A stretch of 64,000 bases of DNA from Pseudomonas frederiksbergensis. Its GTDB lineage: Bacteria > Pseudomonadota > Gammaproteobacteria > Pseudomonadales > Pseudomonadaceae. Position numbers and translations under genes: made by a program. The notes under the pieces are model-generated. The model saw only the letters and a program-made list of their open reading frames with translations, searched no databases and was not told where the DNA came from. Position 1 is the stretch's first letter, and each line of letters starts with the position of its first letter. The stretch lies in the NCBI RefSeq assembly GCF_003732275.1, contig NZ_MOBM01000002.1, positions 124,001-188,000 of the forward strand. Direction: 5' to 3'. Below, piece by piece: positions 37,040-47,700 of the stretch.

Positions 37040-37341
37040 GGCGTTCTCGCTGATCTGGGGAATGGAAGATGGATCTGGATCATCAAGGATCTCTCTGACG
37101 CAAAAAACCGTTTGAAGCCCGGTTTGTCTGGCCTTCAGAACCATTCGGGATCATCTGAAAACTGCTGGGCGATGCTCATGCAGACAACGAATATAGGACG
37201 TTTTGTCGAGGATTCACACGGGTCTTTACATCTATTCCACAAAAAGCCACGAGCATAAGGTGCAGGAGCCCTTGGGAACATAAGTCGAAATCCCAAGTCA
37301 TAGCGATGTGCCATATCGGCACTTCACAAGGAACCCCAGTG

Positions 37342-37887
37342 ATGCGCAGTTTTTCGAGGCTTTTGTCTGCCCAGCTTGCCACCGCTACCCTGCTGCTCGG
37401 CAGCCTGACATTGGCCAGCGCTGCTCAAGCGGCTGTCGAAGTCACCTCTGACCCTTCGCTGTACTCCGACAAAATCTCCGCCCTCCACAATTCATTCGGC
37501 AAGGACACACTCGTCAGAACCAGCGTCAGCATCGATGATCTGGAAAGCCTGCAAAAAACCGCGAAGGCCAATGCCGCCGAACTGGAAAGCCAGAAGCGCA
37601 CCCTCAGCGAGCAGGCCCGTCAGATCGAAGAACTCAAACGCAACAGCGGTTCCAGCTCAAACTCCAGCAGCAAGGAGATTGACGATCTCAAGCGCACGGT
37701 CAATGAGCAGGAACGCGATCTGAACAACCTTGGCAAGCAAGTGGAAGAGCTAAAGCGCAACAGCGGCTCCAGCTCAAGCTCGAACAACAGCGAAATCTCC
37801 AGTCTAAAACGGGAGATGAGCGATCAGGATCGTGCGATGGATCAGCTCAAACGCACCGTCGAGGACCTGAGCAGAAAGGTGAAGTGA
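37342..37887 (+). CDS. Exported coiled-coil protein with Ser-rich internal repeats
   Basis: 181 residues from the ATG at 37342 (AAGGA nine nt upstream). A signal peptide ends near ASAAQA (residue 30). After about 35 residues comes a long, charged coiled-coil (about 63-181). It contains a duplicated unit: EELKRNSGSSS at 96-106 and again at 135-145, followed each time by a Ser/Asn tract and an (I/L)..LKR helix, with a 39-residue period. No Cys, no lipobox, no membrane helix after the signal. This suggests a periplasmic or secreted rod with flexible Ser-rich hinges. I do not recognise a family. It stands alone. Confidence 0.72.
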   Translation: MRSFSRLLSAQLATATLLLGSLTLASAAQAAVEVTSDPSLYSDKISALHNSFGKDTLVRTSVSIDDLESLQKTAKANAAELESQKRTLSEQARQIEELKRNSGSSSNSSSKEIDDLKRTVNEQERDLNNLGKQVEELKRNSGSSSSSNNSEISSLKREMSDQDRAMDQLKRTVEDLSRKVK

Positions 37888-37896
37888 AGAAGAGAA

Positions 37897-37972
37897 TGGT
37901 GCCCGAGACAGGAATCGAACCTGCGACCTTCGCGTTACGAGTGCGCTGCTCTACCGGCTGAGCTACACGGGC
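37897..37972 (-). tRNA. tRNA-Thr (CGT)
   Basis: 76 nt including an encoded CCA. The D arm (AGCTCAGCCGGTAGAGC), T arm (GGTTCGAATCC) and anticodon loop CTCGTAA are clear; the anticodon CGT reads ACG. Imperfect pairs: T6-T67 in the acceptor stem, G27-A43 and A31-C39 in the anticodon stem. Confidence 0.93.
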
Positions 37973-38026
37973 TGTGGGCTAAACCTAGCACTGGCTTCGG
38001 GGTCCGGCAACTTGGCGCACCGCAAA

Positions 38027-38100
38027 ATCAAAAGATCGCAGCCTTCGGCAGCTCCTACACGAGCCAATGTAGGAGCTGCCGAAGGCTGCGATCTTTTGAT
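38027..38100. repeat. REP pair, TAGGAGCTGCCGAAGG family (copy 3)
   Basis: ATCAAAAGATCGCAGCCTTC and onward pairs with its complement ending GATCTTTTGAT, loop about 18 nt. It lies between tRNA-Thr and the pnp terminator. Confidence 0.88.
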
Positions 38101-38112
38101 CTTTCTGCACAC

Positions 38113-38150
38113 AAAAAAATGCCCCGTCGTTTTCACGGCGGGGCATTTTT
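38113..38150 (-). terminator. Terminator of the rimP-pnp transcription unit
   Basis: The stem ATGCCCCGTCG/CGGCGGGGCAT is flanked by A and T runs of seven and six. It lies about 35 nt beyond the pnp stop on the minus strand and can work in both directions. Confidence 0.9.
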
Positions 38151-38183
38151 TATAACGTTGAAGCGGTCAGGCTAAGGGGGTGA

Positions 38184-40289
38184 TTAAACGCCCGAAGCCT
38201 TGGCTGCTGCTACGTCTTTGATGGACAGCTTGATACGGCCGCGGTTGTCCACGTCCAGTACCAGTACTTCCACTTCCTGGCCTTCTTTCAGGATATCGGT
38301 CACTTTTTCAACGCGAGCATCGCTCAGCATCGAGATGTGAACCAGACCGTCCTTGCCTGGCAGGATGTTGACGAATGCGCCGAAGTCGACGATGCGCTCA
38401 ACCTTACCAACGTAGATCTTGCCGATCTCGGCTTCTGCGGTGATGCCCAGAACGCGCTGACGTGCTGCTTCAGCCGCTTCCTTGGTTTCGCCGAAGATCT
38501 TGATCGAACCGTCGTCTTCGATATCGATCGAAGCCTTGGTTTCTTCACAGATCGCACGAATGGTCGCGCCGCCTTTACCGATGACATCACGGATTTTGTC
38601 GGTGTCGATTTTCATCGCGATCATGGTCGGAGCGTTTTCCGACAGCTCGGTACGCGACTGGCCAATGATCTGGTTCATCTGACCGAGAATGTTCAGGCGC
38701 GCTTCCAGGGCTTGGCCCAGAGCGATTTCCATGATTTCTTCGGTGATGCCCTTGATCTTGATGTCCATCTGCAGCGCGGTAACACCTTTGGCGGTACCCG
38801 CTACTTTGAAGTCCATGTCGCCGAGGTGATCTTCGTCGCCCAGGATGTCGGTCAGGACGGCGAATTTCTCGCCTTCTTTAACCAGACCCATGGCGATACC
38901 GGCAACCGGTGCCTTCATCGGAACGCCGGCATCCATCAGAGCCAGGGAAGCACCGCAGACCGAAGCCATGGAGCTCGAACCGTTGGACTCGGTGATTTCC
39001 GAAACCACACGAATGGTGTACGGGAACACGTCGGCAGCAGGCAGCATGGCCTGAACCGAACGACGGGCCAGACGGCCGTGACCGATTTCGCGACGACCAG
39101 CGCCACCCATGCGGCCACACTCACCTACCGAGAACGGAGGGAAGTTGTAGTGAAGCATGAACGGATCTTTTTTCTCGCCTTCCAGGGTGTCCAGCAGCTG
39201 TGCGTCACGGGCAGTACCCAGAGTCGCGACTACCAGGGCCTGGGTTTCGCCACGGGTGAACAGTGCCGAACCGTGGGTCTTCGGCAGAACACCGACTTCG
39301 ATGTTCAGCGGACGTACGGTCTTGGTATCGCGACCGTCGATACGTGGCTTGCCGTTAACGATGTTTTCGCGAACGGTGCGGTATTCGATTTCACCGAAAG
39401 CCGCTTTGACTTCAGCGGAAGTCGGCTGACCTTCTTCACCGGACAGGTTGGCAACAACCTGGTCTTTCAGCTCGCCCAGACGTGCATAACGGTCGGCTTT
39501 GACGGTGATGGTGTAAGCCTGGGAGATCGCTTCGCCGAACTCGGCGCGGATAGCACCCAACAGGGCGGTGGCTTCTGGCTGTGGAGCCCAGGTCCAGGTT
39601 GGCTTGGCAGCTTCAGCGGCCAGTTCCTTGACGGCGTTGATCACCACCTGGAACTCGTCGTGAGCAAACAGTACAGCGCCCAGCATCTGGTCTTCGGTCA
39701 GCTCTTTGGCTTCCGATTCAACCATCAACACGGCTTCCGAAGTACCGGCAACGACCATGTCCAGGCTCGAAGCTTTCAGCTGTTCGTAAGTCGGGTTCAG
39801 CAGGTAGCCGGTGCTTTCATGGAACGCAACGCGGGCAGCGCCGATCGGGCCATCGAAAGGAATGCCGGAGATGGCCAGGGCAGCCGAGGTACCGATCATC
39901 GCAGCGATGTCCGGATCGGTCTTCTTGCTGGTGGAAACGACGGTGCAGACAACCTGCACTTCGTTCATGAAGCCTTCTGGGAACAGCGGACGGATCGGAC
40001 GGTCGATCAGTCGGGAAGTCAGGGTTTCTTTCTCGGAAGGACGGCCTTCGCGCTTGAAGAAACCGCCAGGGATCTTACCGGCAGCGTAAGTCTTTTCCTG
40101 GTAGTGAACGGACAGAGGGAAGAAGCCCTTGCCTGGATCGGCTTGTTTGGCACCGACAACGGTCACCAATACGCTGACGTCGTCGTCAACGGTGACCAAT
40201 ACTGCGCCGGAGGCCTGACGGGCGATACGGCCAGTCTCGAGGGTAACGGTCGACTGACCGAACTGGAATTTTTTGATTACCGGGTTCAC
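38184..40289 (-). CDS. pnp: Polyribonucleotide nucleotidyltransferase (PNPase)
   Basis: 701 residues. It degrades RNA 3'-5' using phosphate and joins the RNA degradosome. Two RNase PH domains come first ([14 protein letters not shown] near 77; the second core with [23 protein letters not shown] near 380), then KH ([22 protein letters not shown] near 562) and S1 ([20 protein letters not shown] near 620). The start is GTG at 40289 with AGGTAGGA upstream. The long 195-nt leader after rpsO may carry the RNase III/PNPase autoregulation site known in E. coli. Confidence 0.98.
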   Translation of the reverse strand: MNPVIKKFQFGQSTVTLETGRIARQASGAVLVTVDDDVSVLVTVVGAKQADPGKGFFPLSVHYQEKTYAAGKIPGGFFKREGRPSEKETLTSRLIDRPIRPLFPEGFMNEVQVVCTVVSTSKKTDPDIAAMIGTSAALAISGIPFDGPIGAARVAFHESTGYLLNPTYEQLKASSLDMVVAGTSEAVLMVESEAKELTEDQMLGAVLFAHDEFQVVINAVKELAAEAAKPTWTWAPQPEATALLGAIRAEFGEAISQAYTITVKADRYARLGELKDQVVANLSGEEGQPTSAEVKAAFGEIEYRTVRENIVNGKPRIDGRDTKTVRPLNIEVGVLPKTHGSALFTRGETQALVVATLGTARDAQLLDTLEGEKKDPFMLHYNFPPFSVGECGRMGGAGRREIGHGRLARRSVQAMLPAADVFPYTIRVVSEITESNGSSSMASVCGASLALMDAGVPMKAPVAGIAMGLVKEGEKFAVLTDILGDEDHLGDMDFKVAGTAKGVTALQMDIKIKGITEEIMEIALGQALEARLNILGQMNQIIGQSRTELSENAPTMIAMKIDTDKIRDVIGKGGATIRAICEETKASIDIEDDGSIKIFGETKEAAEAARQRVLGITAEAEIGKIYVGKVERIVDFGAFVNILPGKDGLVHISMLSDARVEKVTDILKEGQEVEVLVLDVDNRGRIKLSIKDVAAAKASGV

Positions 40290-40484
40290 GGTGTCCTACC
40301 TTCTTTTGTGGCTCTTGGGGAACTTGTCTTCTTGCGAAATTCTTGGGCAATGTCGGGAATCGGCCCAACGCCTGTCCAGGGTAAAACGTATATCCAGATA
40401 AAACTTGAGGCTGGGAGCCTGCCATGCGCCAGCGGGAAACCCACTGACGCACGACAGACAACCAACCTCTAGCGCAATCGCTTA

Positions 40485-40754
40485 TTAGCGACGCAGACCC
40501 AGGCGACCGATCAGAGCCTGATAACGGCCCAGATCCTTGCCTTTCAGGTAGTCCAGCAGCTTACGGCGCTGGTTTACCATGCGGATCAGACCACGACGGG
40601 AGTGGTGATCTTTACCGTTGGCCTTGAAGTGACCTTGCAGTTTGTTGATGTTGTGGGTCAGCAGTGCAACTTGCACTTCTGGCGAACCAGTGTCACCAAC
40701 AGCTTGCTGGTAGTCAGCTACGATTTGAGCTTTTTCTTGAACGTCGAGAGCCAT
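40485..40754 (-). CDS. rpsO: 30S ribosomal protein S15
   Basis: 89 residues, the standard S15 length. It binds 16S rRNA early in small-subunit assembly. It has the S15 signature near 40-70 ([22 protein letters not shown]). AAGGA lies before the ATG. Two hairpins just upstream may serve S15 autoregulation. It is followed by pnp, as in most bacteria. Confidence 0.98.
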   Translation of the reverse strand: MALDVQEKAQIVADYQQAVGDTGSPEVQVALLTHNINKLQGHFKANGKDHHSRRGLIRMVNQRRKLLDYLKGKDLGRYQALIGRLGLRR

Positions 40755-40777
40755 GAGGCAATCCTTTTATCAGGAAA

Positions 40778-40821
40778 CTGTTTCAAAGAAACAGCTTCAA
40801 CAGGCCAGGGACAAATCCCTG
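40778..40821 (-). promoter_or_regulatory. rpsO leader hairpins
   Basis: Two perfect small hairpins, CTGTTTC/GAAACAG (40778-40794) and CAGGGA/TCCCTG (40806-40821), lie 24-67 nt before the rpsO ATG. They could form the S15 control element, which in E. coli is a pseudoknot over the start site. Confidence 0.4.
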
Positions 40822-40871
40822 TATCTAAAAATGAGTAGTGACCGTGCCTGTTAACAGCCACACTCGTTCGG

Positions 40872-41789
40872 TCATTCTGACCGAATCAGTCGACGCGGCG
40901 CGATGCGCCCGTCTTCGCTCACTTCACCGATACCGATGAAGCGACCGTTGTGATCCTGTACCCGTACCATGCCGAATTTCGGTGCATCCGGGGCGCGGAC
41001 CGGTTGGCCGTTAAGCCAGTAGAACGCGCTGTGCTCCGAGAAATGCAACAGTGGCCAGTCCAGCAGGCCGCTGTCCGATGGCATCAGGAAGCGGTCGACC
41101 GCTTCGTTGCCGCCTTCGGCATGTACCGCTTCAAGCTCTTCCAGAGTGACGGTCTGTGCAAGCGTGAAAGGCCCGGCCTGGGTACGTCGCAATTCAGCCA
41201 CGTAAGCGCCACAACCGAGTTGCTCACCGATATCCTCCACCAGGGTACGGATATAGGTGCCTTTGCTGCAATCCACCGCAAGCCGCGCAGTATCACCCTC
41301 AAAGGCCAGTAATTCCAAGCGCGCAATAGTAACAGAACGCGGTTCGCGCTCCACTACTTCGCCTGCACGGGCCAGCTTGTACAGCGGCTGGCCATCACGC
41401 TTGAGCGCCGAGTACATCGGCGGTATCTGACTGATTTGCCCACGAAATTTCGGCAGCACAGCTTCGATATCGGTGCGACCAACGGTCACCGGGCGTTCCA
41501 GCAAAACTTCACCTTCGGCATCGGCCGTGGTGGTGGTCTTGCCCAGTTGCGCCAGGGTTTCATAACCCTTGTCGGAATCGAGCAGGTATTGCGAGAACTT
41601 GGTGGCCTCACCGAAGCACAACGGCAGCACGCCGGTGGCCAGCGGATCAAGACTGCCGGTGTGCCCGGCCTTCTCGGCATTGAGCAACCAGCGGACCTTC
41701 TGCAATGCCGCGTTGGAGGTGAACCCCAGCGGCTTGTCGAGCAGGATGATGCCGCTGACGTTACGACGGATACGTTTGACCTGAGCCAC
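40872..41789 (-). CDS. truB: tRNA pseudouridine(55) synthase
   Basis: 305 residues. It makes pseudouridine at position 55 in the T loop of tRNAs. The catalytic Asp is in [15 protein letters not shown] (residues about 41-55), with GYETLAQLG and the [13 protein letters not shown] motif near 180. A C-terminal PUA-like segment is present. GTG start, 3 nt after the rbfA stop. Confidence 0.98.
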   Translation of the reverse strand: MAQVKRIRRNVSGIILLDKPLGFTSNAALQKVRWLLNAEKAGHTGSLDPLATGVLPLCFGEATKFSQYLLDSDKGYETLAQLGKTTTTADAEGEVLLERPVTVGRTDIEAVLPKFRGQISQIPPMYSALKRDGQPLYKLARAGEVVEREPRSVTIARLELLAFEGDTARLAVDCSKGTYIRTLVEDIGEQLGCGAYVAELRRTQAGPFTLAQTVTLEELEAVHAEGGNEAVDRFLMPSDSGLLDWPLLHFSEHSAFYWLNGQPVRAPDAPKFGMVRVQDHNGRFIGIGEVSEDGRIAPRRLIRSE

Positions 41790-41792
41790 CGA

Positions 41793-42194
41793 TTACTCCT
41801 TGGCGTCTTCGGGTTCAGCCGCTACCGGGTGCTGATTGTCTTCAGCCACCGCACGCTCGATCAGGGCCGACAGGTGCGCACCACGCACGACGCTTTCGTC
41901 GTAATGGAAGTGCAACTGCGGAACGCTGCGCAACTTCATTTCGCGAGCCAACTGCATACGCAGGAAACCTGCGGCTGCGTTGAGCACCTTGATGCTTTGC
42001 GCGATGTCTTCAGCGCTGTCCTGGCCCATCACGGTGATGAAGATCTTGGCGTGACCGACGTCACGGCTGACTTCAACAGCGGTAATGGTGACCAGGCCGA
42101 CGCGCGGGTCTTTGACTTCACGACGGATCAGCTGTGCCAGCTCACGCTGCATCTGATCGCCGATACGTTGGGTACGGCTGTATTCTTTTGCCAT
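41793..42194 (-). CDS. rbfA: 30S ribosome-binding factor A
   Basis: 133 residues. A KH-fold factor needed for 16S rRNA 5' end maturation and cold growth. Family motifs are [22 protein letters not shown] near the N-terminus and [15 protein letters not shown] near residue 90. A charged tail (AEPEDAKE) follows. It lies between infB and truB, as is usual. Confidence 0.98.
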   Translation of the reverse strand: MAKEYSRTQRIGDQMQRELAQLIRREVKDPRVGLVTITAVEVSRDVGHAKIFITVMGQDSAEDIAQSIKVLNAAAGFLRMQLAREMKLRSVPQLHFHYDESVVRGAHLSALIERAVAEDNQHPVAAEPEDAKE

Positions 42195-42246
42195 GTCTTG
42201 TTACCTGTTACTGCCCCACGGTGAAACCCGAGGGGTCTGAAAGCGG

Positions 42247-42283
42247 CAAACGCCCGGCCTGACAAAAGCCAGACCGGGCGTTG
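42247..42283 (-). promoter_or_regulatory. infB-rbfA intercistronic hairpin
   Basis: AACGCCCGG pairs with CCGGGCGTT plus an inner CTG/CAG. No T-run follows on the minus strand, so it is more likely a stability or processing element or a weak attenuator in the 159-nt gap. Confidence 0.55.
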
Positions 42284-42353
42284 CGTTTAGAGTCCGGACG
42301 TTGCGCCGCGCATCTGCATGCGGCGGCTCATCGTGGCCCTTGAAGTGCGCGAG

Positions 42354-44879
42354 TTAGAGGCTGCGAGCAACCTGCACCTTCTCGAAGACTTCGATCTTGT
42401 CGCCGACTTTGACGTCGTTGTAGCTCTTCACGCCGATACCGCATTCCATGCCGGCACGTACTTCGGAAGCGTCATCCTTGAAGCGGCGCAGGGATTCCAG
42501 CTCGCCTTCGAAGATAACGATGTCTTCACGCAGTACACGGATTGGACGGTTACGGTGAACAACACCTTCGATAACCATGCAACCGGCGATCGCGCCAAAC
42601 TTCGGCGAACGGAACACGTCACGCACTTCAGCGGTACCCAGGATGTTCTCGCGAACATCGCTGCCCAGCATACCGGTGAGGGCTTTCTTGACGTCTTCGA
42701 TGATGTCGTAGATCACGTTGTAGTAACGCATATCCAGACCTTCCTGCTCGACGATCTTGCGAGCGCCAGCATCGGCACGCACGTTGAAGCCGAACAGTAC
42801 AGCGTTGGAGGCCAGTGCCAGGTTGGCATCGGATTCGGTGATACCACCGACACCGCCACCGACCACACGCACTTGCACTTCGTCGTTACCCAGGCCATTC
42901 AAGGCACCGTTCAACGCTTCCAGCGAACCACGGACGTCGGATTTGAGGACGATGTTGAGCGTCTTCTTCTCTTCCTGACCCATGTTCTCGAAGATGTTTT
43001 CAAGCTTGCCGGCGTGAGCACGGGCCAGTTTGACTTCGCGGAACTTGCCTTGACGGAACAGAGCCACTTCACGGGCTTTCTTCTCGTCGGCAACAACGCT
43101 CATCTCGTCGCCAGCGTCCGGGGTACCGTCCAGGCCGAGAATCTCGACAGGGATGGAAGGACCGGCTTCCTTGATTGGCTTGCCGTTCTCGTCGAGCATG
43201 GCGCGAACGCGGCCATAGTTCGAACCGACCAGCACCATGTCGCCTTGGCGCAGGGTACCGTCTTGAACCAGAACGGTTGCAACCGGGCCACGACCTTTGT
43301 CGAGACGCGATTCAACCACAACGCCACGGCCAGGAGCCGAAGGGGTCGCTTTCAGTTCGAGAACTTCAGCTTGCAGCAGAACAGCTTCGAGCAACTCGTC
43401 CACGCCAGTACCGACTTTCGCCGAAACCGATACGAACGGGGTGTCGCCGCCCCACTCTTCCGAGGTCACGCCGTGAACCGACAGTTCGCTACGGATGCGA
43501 TCGAGATCGGCGCCCGGTTTGTCGATTTTGTTCACTGCAACAACCAGCGGAACACCAGCAGCCTTGGCGTGCTGAACGGCTTCAACGGTCTGCGGCATTA
43601 CGCCGTCGTCCGCTGCAACCACCAGGATCACGATGTCGGTCGCCTTGGCACCACGGGCACGCATGGCGGTAAACGCGGCGTGACCAGGGGTGTCGAGGAA
43701 GGTGACCATGCCGCGTTCGGTTTCAACGTGGTACGCACCGATGTGCTGGGTGATACCGCCGGCTTCGCCAGCAGCTACCTTGGCACGACGGATGTAGTCG
43801 AGCAGCGAGGTCTTACCGTGGTCAACGTGGCCCATTACGGTCACAACCGGTGCACGGGAGAACGCTTCACCTTCAAACTTCAGGGACTCGGCCAGGGAAT
43901 CTTCCAGGGCGGTGTCGCTGACCAGGGTCACTTTGTGGCCCAGCTCTTCGGCAACCAGTTGGGCAGTTTCCTGATCCAGTACCTGGTTGATGGTCGCTGG
44001 AGTACCCAGTTTGAACATGAACTTGATGATTTCAGCAGCCTTGACCGACATCTGCTGGGCGAGATCGCCAACAGTGATGGTCTCGCCGATCTTCACTTCG
44101 CGCACAACAGGGCCGGTTGGGCTCTGGAAACCGTGGGCGTTGCGTTTCTTCAGCTTGGCCTTGCCGCGACCACCACGACGGAAGCCATCGCTTTCTTCGT
44201 CGGTAGTACGTGGCGCAACACGTGGAGCAGGCGCTTTTTCCTTGACCGAAGCACGATGCGGAGCGTTTTTGCGCTCGCCATCGCCACTGCCACGACGATT
44301 GCTATCGTCGGCACGTGGTTTGTCCGGACGACGCTGCTCGTCGCGTTTGCGAGTGTCGGCCGCAGGTGCTGGTGCAGCTGCAACAACCGGCGCGCTTTCA
44401 CGCACTGGTTCGGCAACTGCAGCAGGCGCTGCAACGGCGTCGTTAGTAGCGGTTTGCGCAGCAGCAGGCTGGCGACGCGCTTCTTCTTCGGCGCGACGCT
44501 TGGCTTCTTCTTCAGCCTTCTGACGTGCAGCATTTTCTACTGCGCGGCGTTCTTCCAGTTCGCGTTTGCGCTCGGCTTCGATTTCTTCCGGGCTGCGTTG
44601 TACGAAGACTTTCTTCTTGCGTACTTCAACGCTGATGCTCTTGCTACCAGCAACACGCAGGGTGCTGGTGGTTTTGCGCTGCAATGTAATCTTGCGCGGT
44701 TCTTCCACTTTCGCCTTGTGGCTGCTCTTCAAGTGAGTCAGCAAAGACTGCTTCTCACTATCGCTCACACCTTCATCGGCGGCGGTGTGCGGCAGACCTG
44801 CCTCACGCATCTGCTGCAACAGGCGCTCTACCGGTGTTTTGACCTCATCGGCCAGTTGTTTCACCGTGACTTGCGTCAT
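42354..44879 (-). CDS. infB: Translation initiation factor IF-2
   Basis: 841 residues. The GTPase brings fMet-tRNA to the 30S subunit. The N-terminal IF2_N domain ([21 protein letters not shown]) is followed by a long charged linker rich in Glu, Lys, Arg, Ala and Pro (about 90-230). The G domain spans about 345-510: [45 protein letters not shown]-terminal domains C1 and C2 follow. The internal alpha/beta/gamma start sites of E. coli cannot be judged here. 27 nt after nusA. Confidence 0.98.
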   Translation of the reverse strand: MTQVTVKQLADEVKTPVERLLQQMREAGLPHTAADEGVSDSEKQSLLTHLKSSHKAKVEEPRKITLQRKTTSTLRVAGSKSISVEVRKKKVFVQRSPEEIEAERKRELEERRAVENAARQKAEEEAKRRAEEEARRQPAAAQTATNDAVAAPAAVAEPVRESAPVVAAAPAPAADTRKRDEQRRPDKPRADDSNRRGSGDGERKNAPHRASVKEKAPAPRVAPRTTDEESDGFRRGGRGKAKLKKRNAHGFQSPTGPVVREVKIGETITVGDLAQQMSVKAAEIIKFMFKLGTPATINQVLDQETAQLVAEELGHKVTLVSDTALEDSLAESLKFEGEAFSRAPVVTVMGHVDHGKTSLLDYIRRAKVAAGEAGGITQHIGAYHVETERGMVTFLDTPGHAAFTAMRARGAKATDIVILVVAADDGVMPQTVEAVQHAKAAGVPLVVAVNKIDKPGADLDRIRSELSVHGVTSEEWGGDTPFVSVSAKVGTGVDELLEAVLLQAEVLELKATPSAPGRGVVVESRLDKGRGPVATVLVQDGTLRQGDMVLVGSNYGRVRAMLDENGKPIKEAGPSIPVEILGLDGTPDAGDEMSVVADEKKAREVALFRQGKFREVKLARAHAGKLENIFENMGQEEKKTLNIVLKSDVRGSLEALNGALNGLGNDEVQVRVVGGGVGGITESDANLALASNAVLFGFNVRADAGARKIVEQEGLDMRYYNVIYDIIEDVKKALTGMLGSDVRENILGTAEVRDVFRSPKFGAIAGCMVIEGVVHRNRPIRVLREDIVIFEGELESLRRFKDDASEVRAGMECGIGVKSYNDVKVGDKIEVFEKVQVARSL

Positions 44880-44906
44880 GCACTTCTCTCCTCAGGCCGC
44901 GCCTAA

Positions 44907-46388
44907 TTACTCGAACCAATGGGCTCGGGCGGCCATGATCAACTTGCCGGCACGATCATCGTCAATGCCGTCGATGTCGAGCAGGTCGTCAATAGACTGC
45001 TCGGCCAGGTCTTCGCGGGTAATTACGCCGCGCACCGCCAGTTCCATCGCCAAATCCTTGTCCATACCCTCAAGTGAGAGCAGGTCTTCGGCCGGATGGG
45101 CGTCTGCCAGCTTTTCCTCAGTAGCGATGGCTTTAGTCAACAAACGATCCTTGGCGCGAGCGCGAAGCTCGTTGACGGTTTCTTCGTCAAAGCCGTCGAT
45201 GTTGAGCATTTCTTCCAACGGTACGTAGGCAATCTCTTCCAGGCTGGTAAAGCCTTCATCTACCAGCACCTGTGCCAGGTCTTCGTCGACTTCCAGCTCG
45301 TCGATGAAGTTGCGCAGGATGTCGCCGGTTTCTGCTTGCTGCTTAGCCTGGATGTCCGATTCGGTCATCACGTTCAGGGTCCAGCCAGTCAACTGGCTAG
45401 CCAGACGCACGTTCTGACCACCGCGACCGATGGCCTGAGCAAGATTGTCTGCGCCAACGGCGATGTCCATTGCATGGGCATCTTCGTCAACGATAATTGC
45501 CGCCACTTCAGCCGGCGACATTGCATTGATCACGAACTGCGCAGGATTATCGTCCCACAGGACGATGTCCACACGCTCACCGCCCAATTCGCCCGACACT
45601 GCCTGGACGCGCGAACCGCGCATACCGATGCAAGCGCCTTGCGGATCAATACGTTTGTCCTTGGAGCGGACCGCGATCTTGGCGCGCGAACCCGGGTCGC
45701 GGGACGCAGCCATTACTTCGATCAGGCCTTCAGCGATTTCCGGCACTTCGATGCGGAACAACTCGATCAGCATTTCCGGCGCGGTACGCGACAGGATCAG
45801 CTGAGGGCCGCGGTTCTCGGTGCGGATTTCCTTGAGCAGCGCACGCAGACGCACGCCAACCCGGAAGGTTTCGCGAGAAATGATGTCTTCACGGGCCAGC
45901 AACGCTTCAGCGTTATTGCCCAGGTCGACGATCACGCTGTCACGGGTGACTTTCTTCACGGTGCCGGAGATGATTTCTCCCAGGCGCTCGCGATAGGCGT
46001 CAACGACTTGAGCACGCTCGGCTTCGCGAACTTTCTGCACGATGACTTGCTTGGCAGTCTGTGCAGCAATGCGGCCGAACTCGATGGATTCGATCTTTTC
46101 TTCGACAACATCGCCGACCTTGGCACCAGGATGCGTTTCTGCAACCTTGCTCGGCCAGGTTTCGATGGCCGGATCGTCCAGGTCTGCTTCTTCGACGACC
46201 GTCCAGCGACGGAAGGTCTCGTAAGCACCGGTGTGGCGATTGATTTCCACACGCAGATCGACTTCGTCCTCGAAACGCTTTTTGGTAGCAGTGGCCAGAG
46301 CCAGCTCCAGCGCTTCAAAAATTACGTTTGCCGGTACGCCCTTTTCATTGGATACCGACTCAACAACCAGCAGTACTTCTTTGCTCAT
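44907..46388 (-). CDS. nusA: Transcription termination/antitermination protein NusA
   Basis: 493 residues from the ATG at 46388; the in-frame upstream start at 46409 is not needed. An N-terminal RNA-polymerase-binding domain ([19 protein letters not shown]), S1 ([23 protein letters not shown] near 135), KH1 and KH2 ([38 protein letters not shown]), and two C-terminal acidic repeats typical of gammaproteobacteria (residues about 360-493). It modulates pausing and termination. It lies between rimP and infB. Confidence 0.98.
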   Translation of the reverse strand: MSKEVLLVVESVSNEKGVPANVIFEALELALATATKKRFEDEVDLRVEINRHTGAYETFRRWTVVEEADLDDPAIETWPSKVAETHPGAKVGDVVEEKIESIEFGRIAAQTAKQVIVQKVREAERAQVVDAYRERLGEIISGTVKKVTRDSVIVDLGNNAEALLAREDIISRETFRVGVRLRALLKEIRTENRGPQLILSRTAPEMLIELFRIEVPEIAEGLIEVMAASRDPGSRAKIAVRSKDKRIDPQGACIGMRGSRVQAVSGELGGERVDIVLWDDNPAQFVINAMSPAEVAAIIVDEDAHAMDIAVGADNLAQAIGRGGQNVRLASQLTGWTLNVMTESDIQAKQQAETGDILRNFIDELEVDEDLAQVLVDEGFTSLEEIAYVPLEEMLNIDGFDEETVNELRARAKDRLLTKAIATEEKLADAHPAEDLLSLEGMDKDLAMELAVRGVITREDLAEQSIDDLLDIDGIDDDRAGKLIMAARAHWFE

Positions 46389-46435
46389 CGTACGCCTCGC
46401 CTTTCGCAAGCCATTGGATCCGCGGGATCCGCGTC

Positions 46436-46894
46436 TCAGTCAAAACTGGGAATAATGTTGGCCTTGTCGATCATATCGATCGGCAACAGGAACTCATGGT
46501 CTTCAACCTGCACCACGACGTCCTGCTCTTCTACACCGCGCAGAAGGCCCTGAAAGTTGCGCCGACCTTCAAAAGGCGAGCGCAGCTTGATCTTCACTTG
46601 TTCACCGGCAAATTTTGCAAACTGCTCAATAGTGAACAGTGGGCGTTCCATGCCAGGCGAGGAAACTTCAAGGGTGTATTCAACGGCGATAGGATCTTCA
46701 ACATCCAGTACACCACTGATCTGACGGCTGACGATGGCACAATCGTCCACCAGCACGCCGCCCTCTTTATCGATATAAACGCGCAACATTGAGTGGCGAC
46801 CTTGAGCCGAAAACTCAATACCCCAGCATTCATAGCCTAGGGCCACGACCACCGGGGCCAGCAAGGCCTGCAACTCTTCTAGCTTGCTCGACAC
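46436..46894 (-). CDS. rimP: Ribosome maturation factor RimP
   Basis: 152 residues from the GTG at 46894, which has AGGGGG upstream and gives the conserved N-terminus ([21 protein letters not shown]); upstream ATGs at 46912 and 46957 are less likely. RimP helps 30S assembly. Motifs: [17 protein letters not shown] near 45 and [17 protein letters not shown] near 80. It is the first protein gene after tRNA-fMet, as in E. coli metY-rimP. Confidence 0.97.
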   Translation of the reverse strand: MSSKLEELQALLAPVVVALGYECWGIEFSAQGRHSMLRVYIDKEGGVLVDDCAIVSRQISGVLDVEDPIAVEYTLEVSSPGMERPLFTIEQFAKFAGEQVKIKLRSPFEGRRNFQGLLRGVEEQDVVVQVEDHEFLLPIDMIDKANIIPSFD

Positions 46895-47032
46895 CTGAAC
46901 CCCCTCGTGCATGTATGTGCATGCTGTGCAAAATAAAAAAATGGGCGAAACGCCCATCCTTGAAACGCCGTTGAACAGCGGCGTTGAAAGTGTCCAGCTA
47001 ACAAAAAGCCCCTTAAAAGGGGCTCCTTAAAC

Positions 47033-47109
<77 letters not shown>

Positions 47110-47205
47110 ACAAAGCTGGGGCGGAAGTATACGACCGATCCCTGACAGGGTCAATGTAACCTTCCACCTACAAGAAAGCCCGCAACAGCGGGCTCTCCTG
47201 ATAAT

Positions 47206-47291
47206 TGGTACCGAGAAGGGGACTCGAACCCCTACACCCTATGGGCACAACCACCTCAAGGTTGCGTGTCTACCAATTCCACCACCTCGGC
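47206..47291 (-). tRNA. tRNA-Leu (GAG)
   Basis: 86 nt with encoded CCA and the long variable arm of a class II tRNA. The anticodon loop CTTGAGG gives GAG. It lies 21 nt after secG and about 100 nt before tRNA-fMet. Confidence 0.96.
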
Positions 47292-47312
47292 AATACTACG
47301 TTTGAAACCTTC

Positions 47313-47696
47313 TTACTTCTGCTCTTGAGCTGGAGGCACGTCAGTCGCTGGAGTAGCCGACTTTTGCTCTTGAAGCACCGGGACATCATCAGAAGCCGGT
47401 TGTTGCTTTGGAACTTCCAACACTGCCGGGTTTGGCAAACCTACTTGAGTCAGCTGATGAGCCTTCTCTTTAGCAAAGTAACCTAACCCCAAGCTGGTTA
47501 TGAAGAAACCGGCGGCAAGTATAGCAGTAAACTTACTAAGAAAGGTAGAGGAACCTTGGCTTCCGAACACAGTATTTGAAGCACCTGCTCCGAAAGACGC
47601 GCCAGCATCCGCACCTTTACCCTGCTGCAGCAAAACCAGAGCAACTACGCCCAATGCACCCAGCAGATGAAAAACGACTACGACTGTTTCCAGCAT
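47313..47696 (-). CDS. secG: Preprotein translocase subunit SecG
   Basis: 127 residues from the ATG at 47696 ([28 protein letters not shown]). Two membrane helices (about 1-22 and 50-72) with the [27 protein letters not shown] loop. The C-terminal 50 residues form a Pro/Gln/Lys-rich tail with two QEQK repeats, longer than in E. coli SecG (110). It supports SecYEG export. 4 nt after tpiA. Confidence 0.96.
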   Translation of the reverse strand: MLETVVVVFHLLGALGVVALVLLQQGKGADAGASFGAGASNTVFGSQGSSTFLSKFTAILAAGFFITSLGLGYFAKEKAHQLTQVGLPNPAVLEVPKQQPASDDVPVLQEQKSATPATDVPPAQEQK

Positions 47697-47700
47697 TTTT

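Noticed and set aside
37897..37972. tRNA-Thr as an integration site for a genomic island
   Set aside because: No integrase and no direct repeat of the tRNA 3' end was seen nearby.
38337..40472. A 711-codon plus-strand frame opposite pnp
   Set aside because: Shadow of pnp; same reasoning.
42318..44906. An 862-codon plus-strand frame opposite infB
   Set aside because: Shadow of infB caused by codon bias; no ribosome site and no family resemblance.
46940..47027. Small hairpins between rimP and tRNA-fMet as terminators
   Set aside because: Stems are short and on the minus strand they would stop transcription between the tRNA and rimP without a good T-run; more likely tRNA-processing surroundings.
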